A stretch of DNA of 35,636 nucleotides from Paracoccus thiocyanatus (GTDB lineage Bacteria; Pseudomonadota; Alphaproteobacteria; Rhodobacterales; Rhodobacteraceae). The DNA lies in assembly GCF_900156255.1 (NCBI RefSeq), contig NZ_FTMK01000028.1, forward strand, positions 1-35,636. Reading direction: 5' to 3'. The position numbers and the translations under genes are program-made. Positions 17,105 to 25,572 of the stretch are shown one piece after another. Position 1 is the stretch's first letter, and every line of letters starts with the position of its first letter. A model generated the notes under the pieces. It worked only from the letters and a program-made list of their open reading frames with translations. It was not told the origin of the DNA and ran no database searches.

Positions 17105-17551
17105 TCAGCGTTGCGGAAACAGGAAGGCGAAGGCGATGCGCCGCCGCCAGGATGGTGTGAGCGGTTCCTCGATCACGCCGAGCCGCTCGTAGGCGTGGAG
17201 GAAGCTTTCGCGACCGGTGAGGATCCCGACATGCTTGGCGATGGCGCGGGGCCTCATGCGGAAGAGAACCAGCGCGCCGGGACCGGCTGCCGCGGGTTCC
17301 ACTTCGATCATCATGGCGCGCGCGCCCTCGGCCAGAACTTCGCGCGGGCCTGTCTCACCCCAGTCGCGGCTGTAGGGCGGGATCGGGAAAGGCTCGGGGC
17401 CGACCACCTCGCGCCAGACGCCCCGCGCTAGCCCGAGGCAGTCGCAGCCGACGCCGCGCAGACTGGCCTGGTCGTGGTACGGCGTCCCGAGCCACGCGCG
17501 CGCGATGGTGATGACGCGCGCGGGGTCGGCCAATGCGAGGGGTTGCGTCAC
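17105..17551 (-). CDS. NlpC/P60-family tail peptidase, GTA gp14-like
   Basis: A 148-aa protein with the catalytic cysteine in LRGVGCDCLGLARGVW and the histidine in IAKHVGILTG. It belongs to the phage cell-wall peptidases of the NlpC/P60 fold that sit at the tail tip and open peptidoglycan during DNA entry. It overlaps the upstream hub gene by four bases and ends 9 bases before the host-specificity gene. Confidence 0.88.
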   Translation of the reverse strand: MTQPLALADPARVITIARAWLGTPYHDQASLRGVGCDCLGLARGVWREVVGPEPFPIPPYSRDWGETGPREVLAEGARAMMIEVEPAAAGPGALVLFRMRPRAIAKHVGILTGRESFLHAYERLGVIEEPLTPSWRRRIAFAFLFPQR

Positions 17552-18432
17552 AGCACGCCGCCCTCGTGCCCGCCATCCTTCGTGGCGTAGCGCAGCACGG
17601 CGTCCTGGCCGGGGATGTGCGGGAAACCGCGGAAGTTGGCGGTGTTGGCGAACTTCGCCCCGCAGGTCTCCATGCGCTTGTCGCAGCCCGCGCGGATGGC
17701 GAAGGCGTCGCCCTCGGCGATCGCGCGCACCGGCACTTCGAGCAGCGTGAGCACGGCGATGCCGTCGGTCACGTCATGGCCCAAAACCTCGGTGCGCCGC
17801 CCCGCGTTCGCGCCGCTCGTCCAGTTCAGCGTGCCGAAGGTGAACCAGCCGGCCTCGAACCCAGAGAGCCCCGACGCGGTGAAGGCCCGGTCGCGCAGAA
17901 GATCGATAACGGCGCCCGTGCCCTTGAAGGCGGGATCCTCCAGATCAACGCCGCAGCGTGCATCGCCGAGCGCGGCGTCACAGGTCGCCTGAAACGTCCG
18001 CCCCACCGTCTGGCCGAGGATATGAGCGAGCGAGCGCACCTCGGCGACGAAGGCGAGCCGCCCGCGCCGGATCTGACCGATGGCGCCTCGCCGCATCAGC
18101 ACGCGCTGGCTCGTGTCGGCCCAGTTCACCCGCCAGACCTCGACCTCGGCGTTGTCCCAGCGCCCATCCAGGATGTCGGTCTCGGTGATGCGATCCGAGG
18201 TCAGCACACCCTCGGCGTCCTGTGCATCGACGGACAGGTCCGAGCCCGAACGGACCTCGGACGCCGTGAGCCCGCTCTCCGGCTCAAAGTCCGTGCCGTC
18301 GAAGGAAAGCGTCCGGTCGTGATCGGTGAAGCCGAAGGTGACGCCATCGGCCCGGGCGATCCGCCAGCACCAGGCGAGCGTCGTCGTGCCCTCGTCGAGA
18401 TGGGCCTGCAGGGCGGGAGAGAGAGTCTTCAT
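17548..18432 (-). CDS. Tail hub protein, DUF2163 (GTA gp13-like)
   Basis: A 294-aa protein with the family's N-terminal HLDEGTTTLAWCWRI and FGFTDHDRTLSFDG, and the C-terminal BR0599-type domain (CDAALGDARCGVDL, IRAGCDKRMETCGAKF, FRGFPHIPGQDA). Four cysteines in these last two segments are conserved and would suit an Fe-S site, as I recall reported for the RcGTA hub. The frame is intact, with four-base overlaps to both neighbours. Confidence 0.88.
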   Translation of the reverse strand: MKTLSPALQAHLDEGTTTLAWCWRIARADGVTFGFTDHDRTLSFDGTDFEPESGLTASEVRSGSDLSVDAQDAEGVLTSDRITETDILDGRWDNAEVEVWRVNWADTSQRVLMRRGAIGQIRRGRLAFVAEVRSLAHILGQTVGRTFQATCDAALGDARCGVDLEDPAFKGTGAVIDLLRDRAFTASGLSGFEAGWFTFGTLNWTSGANAGRRTEVLGHDVTDGIAVLTLLEVPVRAIAEGDAFAIRAGCDKRMETCGAKFANTANFRGFPHIPGQDAVLRYATKDGGHEGGVL

Positions 18433-19058
18433 CTGCGCAGTTCCAGCAGCGGAATGGAGGTAATCGAGCCGAGCCGCTCGAGGTCGAGCGTTACATCGAG
18501 CACGTCGGTGTCGAAGCGCACCGGCACGTCGAACTCGAAGCCCGCGGTGATCGCGACGCCAGCGCCCGGCGCGGCGCTAAAGGTGACGACGCCGGTGGCG
18601 GTGTCGGCCGACCAGCCGGAGGGCTGCTCGACCCCGCCGAGGGCGATGCGCACAGTCCCCGCCACCGGCTTGGCGATGGCGCGCGTCCAGGATTGCGCGC
18701 CCGAGGCGTAGCGCTTCACCAGCTGAAAGGCGGTTGTCGTGCCATCGCCAGTGCCAATGATCTGGTCGGTGGGCGACGGCGTGCCCGAAGGCAGGCAGGA
18801 CTTGTGGTCGCCCCAGTCCTTGAAGCGGAAGCCGTGCAGGCGGCCGTTGCGCGCCTCGAAGAAGGCGACCACCGCCGCCAGATCGTCCGCGCGGCGGATG
18901 CCATAGGCGACGTCGAAGCGGCGGCGCGAGTTGGCCCATCTGGCGTTGCGTTCCTCGTCGCCCGAGGCAAGCTCGACGATCTGCGTGCGCCGCTCCGGCC
19001 CGCCCCGCGCGCCGCGACTGATGTTGTCGGGAAACCGGACCTCGTGAAACGCCATCAC
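18429..19058 (-). CDS. Distal tail protein, DUF2460 (GTA gp12-like)
   Basis: A 209-aa protein. MAFHEVRFPDNISRGARGGPERRTQIV, the RRADDLAAVVAFFEARNGRL stretch and FRFKDWGDHKS are family hallmarks. Translation starts at GTG 19058 or the adjacent ATG 19055, both overlapping the tape-measure stop. It forms the distal tail ring beneath the tube. The frame is intact. Confidence 0.88.
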   Translation of the reverse strand: MMAFHEVRFPDNISRGARGGPERRTQIVELASGDEERNARWANSRRRFDVAYGIRRADDLAAVVAFFEARNGRLHGFRFKDWGDHKSCLPSGTPSPTDQIIGTGDGTTTAFQLVKRYASGAQSWTRAIAKPVAGTVRIALGGVEQPSGWSADTATGVVTFSAAPGAGVAITAGFEFDVPVRFDTDVLDVTLDLERLGSITSIPLLELRR

Positions 19059-21472
19059 ATGCCCCTCCGGCCGAGCGAGACCGCACGGGCGATGTCTGCC
19101 GCAACCTGCGTCCGCGACTGCCGGAAGCTCTCGGCGTCACGTGCCATGATGGTGACGTTGACGCCGCCGCCCGCGCCGTAGCTCTGCGACTCGCGCCGCG
19201 ACAGCACTCGTTCGCCGCGCTGCAGGATCGCGGGCACCTCGTCATGGCGCAGCCCCGCCATGCCGCCGCCGTGCATCCGCTGCGCGGCGGCGAAGGCCAT
19301 GGCCGGGACCATGCGCGAGGGCCCGGCCGAGCCAACCATTCCGCCCGTGTGCAGGACGTTGGCGAAAATGCCGCCGGCACCAGCGAAGACACCCGAGAGC
19401 GCATTGGCGATCGGCCCGAGGATGAACCGGCGCGCGGCCAGTTGGGCGAGATCGGCCAGCAGCGAGGTGACCAAGTCGCGGAAGTTCAGCTTGCCGGTCT
19501 TCACGAACTGGCCAACCGCGTTCTCGGCCGACTGGAAAGCGCCGACGAGGCTCTGGCCGATGTCGCCACCGATGTCGCGGGCCTTGCTGGCGTAATCCGA
19601 CAGCGCTGCTGTGACCGCCTGCCACCCGGTGACGGCAGCTTCGGTCGCGGGCTCTGCCGCAGCAGCCGCAGCCCCGGCCGCCACACCGGCGCCCGTCGCG
19701 GCACGTCCCGCATCGCCGAGCGCCGTCTCCAGCCGCTCGGCCGCGCCGGTGGCCTCGGTCAGTGCATCCGCACTGGTTTCGTCGGTGCTCCGCACGGCAT
19801 CGCGGAGCGCCTGCCAGCTCTCCAGAGGCGCGCGGGCGCCTTCCGCCAGATCGCGCGCGGCGCCGCGATAGAGGTTCGCGGATTCGAGCGCGCGGTTCGC
19901 CGCGTCGGTCAGGCCGAGATCGGGCGTGGTGAGCGGGTTGTCCTCGAAGGCCCGGTCGAACGCCGCCTGCGCCGCCGTCGTGGCAGCACTGGCCGCGCCC
20001 TCGAAGCGGTTCTCGATCTCGCCGAGGTCGAGGTCGGGCACCAGCGAGATGCGGCGCTCGGACCCGAGCGCTTCCAGCCCCTGGTTGATGCCGCCGATGA
20101 AGCCGTTGATGCGCGAGACCACGCCGTTCAGCATCGCCTCGACGCCGTCGACCAGGCTGTTGGCCGCCTGAAACGCCAGATCGCCGATGGCGGCGGGCAG
20201 AAGGCCCCAGATCGCCTTGATCGCCTCGTAGGCGCCTTCGAACGTGTTCGCCGCGGTGTTGCCGAAAGCCACGACGCTCTCGATGGCGCTCTGCATGCCC
20301 GACGCGGCATCGGCCTTCAGGTCGAAGAACATCGCCGTGGCGGCCGCACCCGCAGCCGCCGCGCCCATCCTGATCCGCTCCCAGACCTCGATCGCGAGGT
20401 CCTTCAGGAGCGACATCGCTTCTCCGAAACCGCCAGCGCCGGAGACGAGACGGGTGAACTGGTAGACGAGCTCGCCCGCGCCGACGATCAGCGCGCCGAT
20501 GCCGGTGCGGATCAGCGCGCCGCGCAGGACGACGAGCGCTGTGGCGAGACCTCGGACGGAGAGTGCGGCGGCGGCCATGCCAGCGACCCAACGACCCGCG
20601 AGGAACGCCGCGAAGGTGGCGGCATAGGTGGTCAGGCGACCGATGTTGTCGAAGAGGCCGCGGATTGCGATGCCGAGCGGCCCGGTGCGGTTGGCGACTG
20701 CCGCCATGGCATTCGCGACCGCTTCCAACGCAGGCGCGGCAGCAACCGCCAGCTGGTTCGACAGCCCGCGCCAGATCAGCCCGAGCCGGGAGATGGCATC
20801 GTTGGTCCGCTCGATCTGGTCGGCATCCTGCTCGGAGACCACCACACCGAAAGCGCGCACGTCCTCCGTCGCCTGGCGCAGCGTCGCGGTGTCGATCCGG
20901 CTCATGGCGATGGAGCCTTCCTCGCCGAAAAGCTGGCCCGCGACAGCTGCACGTTCGGCGGCGGGCACGAAGCTCTCGATGGCGGCGTTGATCGCACCCA
21001 CGCGCTGGTCCAGCGGCAGCGCGATCAGCTCGTTGGCCGAGAGCCCCAGCCGGTCGAGCGCGTCGGCGGCGGGGCCGGTCCCGGCGGCCGCCTGGCTGAG
21101 ACGACGCGTCAGATCCTTGGTGGCCTGTTCGATGCCGGACATCGACACGCCCGCCAGTTCGCCCGCGCGCTCCAGCGTCTGGATCGAGGCGACGGTCGTG
21201 CCCAGCGATTGAGCCAGCTTCGCCTGCGCATCCACCGTCTGCAGACCGGACCGGACCATTGCCACACCAGCGGCGGCAGCGGCGGCCACGGCGGCGGCGG
21301 CAGCCACAGCGACACGGCGAGAAAACGCCGCCAACCGGGCGTTCGCCGCTTCCATCTCCCGGCTCAGCCGTCCGAAGCCGCGTGACCCGGCTTCACCAAC
21401 ACCTTCCAGCTCGGCGCGCACCTGCCGTCCGCCCACGGCCGCGAGGCGGACGCTGACCCGCTTCTCAGCCAT
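19055..21472 (-). CDS. Phage tail tape-measure protein
   Basis: An 805-aa protein beginning MAEKRVSVRLAAVGG with an Ala-rich helical segment at ~50-70, long coiled regions, hydrophobic patches (AATFAAFLAGRWVAGMAAAAL), an Ala-rich low-complexity stretch near 610-640, and the C-terminal PAILQRGERVLSRRESQSYG typical of lambda-type tail length proteins. At about 0.15 nm per residue it would set a tail near 120 nm, much longer than the short GTA tail. The origin is therefore a siphovirus rather than the cell's GTA cluster. The frame is intact although the tail tube partner is not. Confidence 0.9.
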   Translation of the reverse strand: MAEKRVSVRLAAVGGRQVRAELEGVGEAGSRGFGRLSREMEAANARLAAFSRRVAVAAAAAVAAAAAAGVAMVRSGLQTVDAQAKLAQSLGTTVASIQTLERAGELAGVSMSGIEQATKDLTRRLSQAAAGTGPAADALDRLGLSANELIALPLDQRVGAINAAIESFVPAAERAAVAGQLFGEEGSIAMSRIDTATLRQATEDVRAFGVVVSEQDADQIERTNDAISRLGLIWRGLSNQLAVAAAPALEAVANAMAAVANRTGPLGIAIRGLFDNIGRLTTYAATFAAFLAGRWVAGMAAAALSVRGLATALVVLRGALIRTGIGALIVGAGELVYQFTRLVSGAGGFGEAMSLLKDLAIEVWERIRMGAAAAGAAATAMFFDLKADAASGMQSAIESVVAFGNTAANTFEGAYEAIKAIWGLLPAAIGDLAFQAANSLVDGVEAMLNGVVSRINGFIGGINQGLEALGSERRISLVPDLDLGEIENRFEGAASAATTAAQAAFDRAFEDNPLTTPDLGLTDAANRALESANLYRGAARDLAEGARAPLESWQALRDAVRSTDETSADALTEATGAAERLETALGDAGRAATGAGVAAGAAAAAAEPATEAAVTGWQAVTAALSDYASKARDIGGDIGQSLVGAFQSAENAVGQFVKTGKLNFRDLVTSLLADLAQLAARRFILGPIANALSGVFAGAGGIFANVLHTGGMVGSAGPSRMVPAMAFAAAQRMHGGGMAGLRHDEVPAILQRGERVLSRRESQSYGAGGGVNVTIMARDAESFRQSRTQVAADIARAVSLGRRGM

Positions 21473-21695
21473 GGGAGTGTTCCATCTGTTCGTTAAGTTT
21501 TGCGACCATCACCGCTTCAATGACGGGCAGCAGTTCGGCCATGGCGAGCGGCGGCACGCCGAGCGCGTCACCGAGCGCCAGCGCCGCCGACATGTCCCAG
21601 CCGATCACCGCGCCTGGCAGGACACGCAGTTGGCCGCCGAGACGGCCGACGAGGTCCCAGACCTGCCAGCCCTCATGCGTCAGGGGCCGGTTCAT
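21465..21695 (-). CDS. Small tail assembly chaperone-like protein
   Basis: A 76-aa protein between the first chaperone gene and the tape measure gene, the place of the second tail assembly chaperone. Its end overlaps the tape measure start by 8 bases and its start overlaps the preceding stop (ATGA). Recognisable parts are HEGWQVWDLVGRLGGQLR and the MAELLPVIEAVMVAKLNEQM helix. The sequence resembles small TAC proteins of GTA-like clusters; identification is mostly by position. Confidence 0.65.
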   Translation of the reverse strand: MNRPLTHEGWQVWDLVGRLGGQLRVLPGAVIGWDMSAALALGDALGVPPLAMAELLPVIEAVMVAKLNEQMEHSHG

Positions 21696-22129
21696 CCGCG
21701 CCGGGCAGTCCGGGCAGGCTTGCGTGCAGGCTTCGCAGTAGCGCTCGCCCCCGCCGAAGGACCATTCGGCGAGAGCGCGGAGGCGTTTTTTTCCTGCTCC
21801 AGCAGCAAGCCCTTCGAGACGTAGGTCAGCTGGAACGCCTCGAAGATCGGCCAGACATCGAGCAGCGCGTCGATGGCCTCCGGGCTCGGGTCGATGGCGT
21901 TGCCGTCGGCGTCGCCGATGCCCTCCCAGGCGAGCACGGCGCGGCGCGCGAGCGCCTTGGCGAAGGCGACGGCCCGCTCTTCGTCGGAAGCCTCCTCGGG
22001 CACCGCTTCGACGGCGGGATCGCTGCGGGTCGCGACCATCAGCGCGGTGGTCAGCGGTCGCAACTCCACCCGGACGCCGGGCGCGAGGTCATGCCAGCGC
22101 GGCGCGTTCGTCAGATCAAGCGTCAGCAT
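21692..22129 (-). CDS. Tail assembly chaperone-like protein
   Basis: A 145-aa protein from the ATG at 22129, which overlaps the tail tube stop (TGATG). WHDLAPGVRVELRPLTTALMVATR and ALARRAVLAWEGIGDADGN resemble the first chaperone of GTA-like tail clusters, which coats the tape measure during assembly. The Ala/Pro/Lys/Arg-rich C-terminal tail is low complexity. The much longer open frame upstream joins it only by chance to an unrelated gene fragment. Confidence 0.7.
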   Translation of the reverse strand: MLTLDLTNAPRWHDLAPGVRVELRPLTTALMVATRSDPAVEAVPEEASDEERAVAFAKALARRAVLAWEGIGDADGNAIDPSPEAIDALLDVWPIFEAFQLTYVSKGLLLEQEKNASALSPNGPSAGASATAKPARKPARTARRG

Positions 22130-22733
22130 CAATAGGTCTCCACGTCGTTCACTAGGGTTGCGGTGCACATCCGGCCGACGACGCTGTCGCGCGCGGCCTG
22201 CCAGTCGAAGGTGGCCTGGACGCCCTGAGGCCCGGAAATCTCGATGCGCGGACGCGGCAGGTAGACGGCGTGCACGGTGAAGGTGAAGCTCTCGCCGGAC
22301 GGCAGGACGTAGGCGAATTCCATCTCGCAGGCCTCGCCGTTGATCGCCTGCGTCACCAGCGTCTGGTCGGCGAAGCGCACCTCGATCCGGCCGGTCAGCG
22401 CGGCGATGGAGGGGTCCGCGCCGTCGATGCGGCCGTCCGAGCGGATGGTCTCGATCCGGTCGAGGTTGTTGGCATAGGTGATCTCGGCCGAGACCACGTT
22501 GCCGAGTGCAGACCCGTTGCGGGTGATCGCGCCGTTGAAATGCCCGAAGCGCTTCAGCTCCAGCGCGGCGGGCGTCCCCGCGCTGGTCGTGGTGCCGACC
22601 GTCTCGCCCTGCGCCACCAGCCGCGCCGTTGCCGTCAGAAGGCCCGAGCGCTGCATCTGCCAGGTGATCTGGTCGAGCACGCAGCCCGAGTACATCGCGT
22701 ATCGCGGCACCTCCCCGCCGTCCGTCTTGCCGG
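22129..22733 (-). pseudogene. Tail tube protein, N-terminal half deleted
   Basis: Homology starts abruptly at about EVPRYAMYSGCVLDQITWQ and runs to the natural end (RMCTATLVNDVETY), about 200 residues. Relatives from memory are about 300 residues, with an N-terminal portion that should precede EVPRYAM. Upstream, from about 22733, the DNA belongs to another gene in a different frame. An ATG at 22764 would add about ten foreign residues. Without its N-terminal half the tube is unlikely to polymerise, so the tail cannot be functional. Confidence 0.75.
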
Positions 22734-23401
22734 TGATCGTAGACGCTCGAAAGCGGGCCACCATGCCGGACTATCAGCATGATGGACGCAGGGTGCGTAT
22801 CGGTGGCAGGCAGATCGAGTGCCTTGACCGTGCAGGATATCTCGGGCTTCAGCTCGAGTATGCCCTTGATCTTGGACGCCAGCGCCTTTTCGTCGATGGC
22901 CGCCGCGTCGAGGGCTACCTGGTTCTCCAGTTCGACCTCAAAGGCGTCGTAGAGCTTGCCGTGGTCGCGGAACTGTCGGGCGAAGTGAAAGCTCTCCGCA
23001 TCCTCGAAGGTTTCGCGTTCATGGAGATATGCCCAGATGCTTCTGCAGAGCTCATCTGGCTGCCGGTGAAACTCCTGCGACCGTGTCTCATCGAGTTGTT
23101 GCTCGACAATGGTGGTGAGCGAGGTGACGCCCTTTTTCTCGGCGAGGGCCCGGATCCTTCGTGATCGCTGCTCCGCAGGTCGCAGGTCATCGCGGTCGAA
23201 ATCCGACAGCGTCTCGACAAGTGCTTGCCGAAACGCCTCGACCGCTTCTTCGTCGGCGAGGTCGGGAACGTCCTCGGGCAGCTTGAATTCCGGCTCATTG
23301 TCGCCCTCGCGCACGGCAAGGGCAGTTCGGGCGAGGTCGACGCGCGCATCCTCGATCAGCGCCAGAACATGCGGACCGATCGGGGATGCTTTGCGCGCCA
23401 T
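22730..23401 (-). pseudogene. N-terminal fragment of an unrecognised protein
   Basis: From the ATG at 23401 (MARKASPIGPHVLALIEDA) about 225 residues read as a soluble, acidic, helical protein: LPEDVPDLADEEAVEAFRQA, then KALDLPATDTHPASIMLIV and SVYDHRQDGRRG. I believe similar proteins occur beside recombinases in rhodobacterial islands, but I know no function. At about 22730 it breaks off into the tail tube gene. The frame then stays open by chance to 21692. Confidence 0.6.
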
Positions 23402-23591
23402 GAACTCACCTCAATGAACTACTGCTCTCGATTGATTCAACCTGCGATAATCATGGACAAATCCGTGATCGGCAAGCCCTGATGTTCTCTCCCTGTTCGC
23501 ATTTCCGCATCCCGTTCCGCTGAGATGTCCCACCTCGGACGGCTGGGTGGCTTTTGATCGGTAGCACACCATCAAACACGGCCACCGAGAC
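23402..23591 (+). promoter_or_regulatory. Upstream region of the DUF2924/recombinase operon
   Basis: A 190-bp spacer between divergent genes. It holds an interrupted inverted repeat, GGTGGC..TTTGAT (23546-23558) and ATCAAA..GCCACC (23571-23586), ending five bases before the first ATG. This is a candidate operator or recombinase site. Confidence 0.4.
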
Positions 23592-23795
23592 ATGAACCGC
23601 CCCAATCCGCTACCTCCCGACCAGATGACCGCCGCCGAACGCCGCGCTGAACTGTGCGGCCTGCTGGCGCTCGGGCTGGTTCGGTTGCTCGGGCAGGATG
23701 GCCGTGAAGTATCTGACAATACTGGAGAACGTTGCCTACACTATCCCGACGACCAATGCCGTCATGCAACTCCAACTCACCGGAGAAACGCATGA
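23592..23795 (+). CDS. Small conserved protein heading the recombinase operon
   Basis: A 67-aa protein starting MNRPNPLPPDQMTAAERRAE with a hydrophobic helix LCGLLALGLVRLLGQ and a His/Pro-rich end. Near-identical small proteins precede DUF2924 and recombinase genes in many alphaproteobacteria, as I recall. No function is known to me. It overlaps the DUF2924 start by four bases (ATGA). Confidence 0.65.
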   Translation: MNRPNPLPPDQMTAAERRAELCGLLALGLVRLLGQDGREVSDNTGERCLHYPDDQCRHATPTHRRNA

Positions 23796-24247
23796 CGAAG
23801 CCCGATCCCATCCCCGCGCGCCTGGCCGCGCTGAAGTCCATGTCCGTCACCCAGTTGAAGTCGGAGTGGCAGACGATCTTTGCCTCGGCAGCGCCGAACA
23901 ACAGCCGGGCGTTCCTTGAGAGCCGGTTGGCCTACCGCATCCAGGAGCTGACGTATGGCGGTCCTGATCGCGAAACCCGGCGCATGCTGGACCTGCTGGC
24001 CGACGAGGTCGGCGGCACCCTGACACGCAAGAGCCAGATCGCCGATCCTCGCAATCCCGTGGTCGGCACGAGGCTGATCCGCGAATGGAACGGGATCGAG
24101 CACACGATCACGGTCTTGCGCGACGGATTCGAGTGGCAAGGCCGCCCCTACAAATCGTTGTCCGCGATTGCGCGGGCGATCACCGGGACGCGCTGGAATG
24201 GCTACCGCTTTTTCGGGTTACGCGAACGAAAGCGGGGAAATGATTGA
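23792..24247 (+). CDS. DUF2924-family protein
   Basis: A 151-aa protein from the ATG at 23792 with GGAG upstream. The family pattern is clear: KSMSVTQLKSEWQTIF, NNSRAFLESRLAYRIQEL, PVVGTRLIREWNGIEHTITV and the C-terminal FEWQGRPYKSLSAIARAI, GTRWNGYRFFGL. The C-terminal part looks like a small DNA- or nucleoprotein-binding module. DUF2924 genes almost always sit directly before a serine recombinase, which suggests an accessory role in recombination. No biochemical role is established as far as I know. Confidence 0.85.
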   Translation: MTKPDPIPARLAALKSMSVTQLKSEWQTIFASAAPNNSRAFLESRLAYRIQELTYGGPDRETRRMLDLLADEVGGTLTRKSQIADPRNPVVGTRLIREWNGIEHTITVLRDGFEWQGRPYKSLSAIARAITGTRWNGYRFFGLRERKRGND

Positions 24248-25572
24248 TGGATCAGCGCGCAAATCCCATCCGCCGCCAACGCTGCGCCATCTACACGCGC
24301 AAATCCTCCGAGGAAGGGCTGGAGCAGGAGTTCAACAGCCTCCACGCCCAGCGAGAGGCCTGCGAGGCCTACATTGCCAGCCAGCGTTCCGAGGGCTGGG
24401 TGCTGGTCCGGGATCAGTATGACGACGGCGGGATCTCGGGCGGGACGCTGGAACGGCCCGGTCTCAAGCAGCTTCTGGCCGACATCGAGGACGGCCTGAT
24501 CGATGTGGTGGTCGTCTACAAGATCGACCGCCTGTCGCGGTCACTGATGGACTTCTCGAAGCTGGTCGAGGTCTTCGATCGCAACGGTGTGACTTTTGTC
24601 TCGGTCACGCAGTCCTTCAACACGACGACTTCCATGGGGCGGCTGACGCTGAACATCCTGCTCAGCTTCGCTCAGTTCGAGCGTGAGGTCACGGCCGAGC
24701 GTATCCGGGACAAGGTCCGCGCGTCCCGCATGAAGGGCATGTGGATGGGCGGCTACGTCCCGCTCGGGTATGACGTGAAGGACCGCAAACTCGTGGTGAA
24801 CGAGGAAGAGGCCGCCACCGTGCGGGGCATCTTCGAACGGTTCGTCGAGGTCGGGTCAGCGACCGTGCTGGCCCGCGAACTGCGCCGCAAGGGGCTCCGC
24901 AACAAGCAGGGCACCTTGGTCGACAAGGGATACCTCTATAGGGTGCTGGTAAACCGCGTCTATCGCGGCGACGCGGTCCACAAGGGCAAGGCCTATCCCG
25001 GCGAGCATCAGGCCATCATCGACGAGCAGCTGTGGGATCAGGTCCATGCCATCTTGCGGCAGAACCCGCGAAAGCGCGCCAACAACACCCGCGCGCAGGC
25101 GCCTGCCTTGCTCAAGGGGCTGATCTTCACGGCCACGGGCGCCGCCATGACCCCGAGCAGCACGAAGAAGGGCGCGCGGCGGTACCGGTACTACGTCTCG
25201 ATGGACGTCATCAAGAATCGCGAACCCAGCGATCAGGGCATCCCGCGCCGCCTCCCTGCCGACCTCGTGGAAGCGGCCGTGGTGACCGAGTTGCGGCGGG
25301 TGATGCGCGCGCCCTCGATCACGGCGCAGGTCATCGCCCATTTGGCGCGCGAGGGTCACGCCTTCGCCGAGGCCGACGTGATCTCCGCGCTGCAGACGTT
25401 CGACGACGTCTGGGGCCAGCTGTTCCCTGCGGAGCAGACCCGGATCGTGCAGTTGCTGGTGCGGCGGGTGACGGTGACGTCGGAGGGGCTGGTCATCGAT
25501 GTCCGGACCGACGGCGTCTCGGGCGTCATGCGCGACATGATGGCCCCACGAAAGAAGGTGGCGGCGGAATGA
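24247..25572 (+). CDS. Serine recombinase of the DUF2924-linked type
   Basis: A 441-aa protein from the ATG at 24247, overlapping the DUF2924 stop (TGATG). The catalytic domain shows RRQRCAIYTRKSSEEGLEQ with the nucleophilic serine, DQYDDGGISGGTLERPGL and VYKIDRLSRSLMDFSKL. A Recombinase domain follows (GYVPLGYDVKDRKLVVN, KGYLYRVLVNRVYRG), then a zinc-ribbon-like place without the usual cysteines (FTATGAAMTPSSTKKGARRYRYY). It is distinct from the recombinase at 5965 and of a different subfamily. It is the likely integrase of an element using this end of the island. Confidence 0.92.
   Translation: MDQRANPIRRQRCAIYTRKSSEEGLEQEFNSLHAQREACEAYIASQRSEGWVLVRDQYDDGGISGGTLERPGLKQLLADIEDGLIDVVVVYKIDRLSRSLMDFSKLVEVFDRNGVTFVSVTQSFNTTTSMGRLTLNILLSFAQFEREVTAERIRDKVRASRMKGMWMGGYVPLGYDVKDRKLVVNEEEAATVRGIFERFVEVGSATVLARELRRKGLRNKQGTLVDKGYLYRVLVNRVYRGDAVHKGKAYPGEHQAIIDEQLWDQVHAILRQNPRKRANNTRAQAPALLKGLIFTATGAAMTPSSTKKGARRYRYYVSMDVIKNREPSDQGIPRRLPADLVEAAVVTELRRVMRAPSITAQVIAHLAREGHAFAEADVISALQTFDDVWGQLFPAEQTRIVQLLVRRVTVTSEGLVIDVRTDGVSGVMRDMMAPRKKVAAE

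Noticed and set aside
14636..17431. Plus-strand open frame of 931 codons, and another of 713 codons at 19244-21385.
   Set aside because: They are exact antisense shadows of the host-specificity and tape measure genes, rich in Arg/Pro/Ala/Gly as expected from high-GC codon bias, with no domains.
12275..22733. The tail-plus-lysis block as a tailocin (phage tail-like bacteriocin).
   Set aside because: A tailocin needs a complete tube and receptor-binding end. Here the tube gene lacks its N-terminal half and the host-specificity gene lacks its C-terminal part.
12275..22733. The tail genes as the cell's own gene transfer agent cluster.
   Set aside because: The tape measure is about 805 residues, far longer than in GTA. 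Lysis genes of phage type adjoin and the head genes are missing, so a GTA-related prophage is the better reading.
21692..23401. A single 569-residue protein.
   Set aside because: It joins an unknown N-terminal fragment, out-of-frame tail tube sequence and the tail chaperone. The homology in each third belongs to a separate gene.
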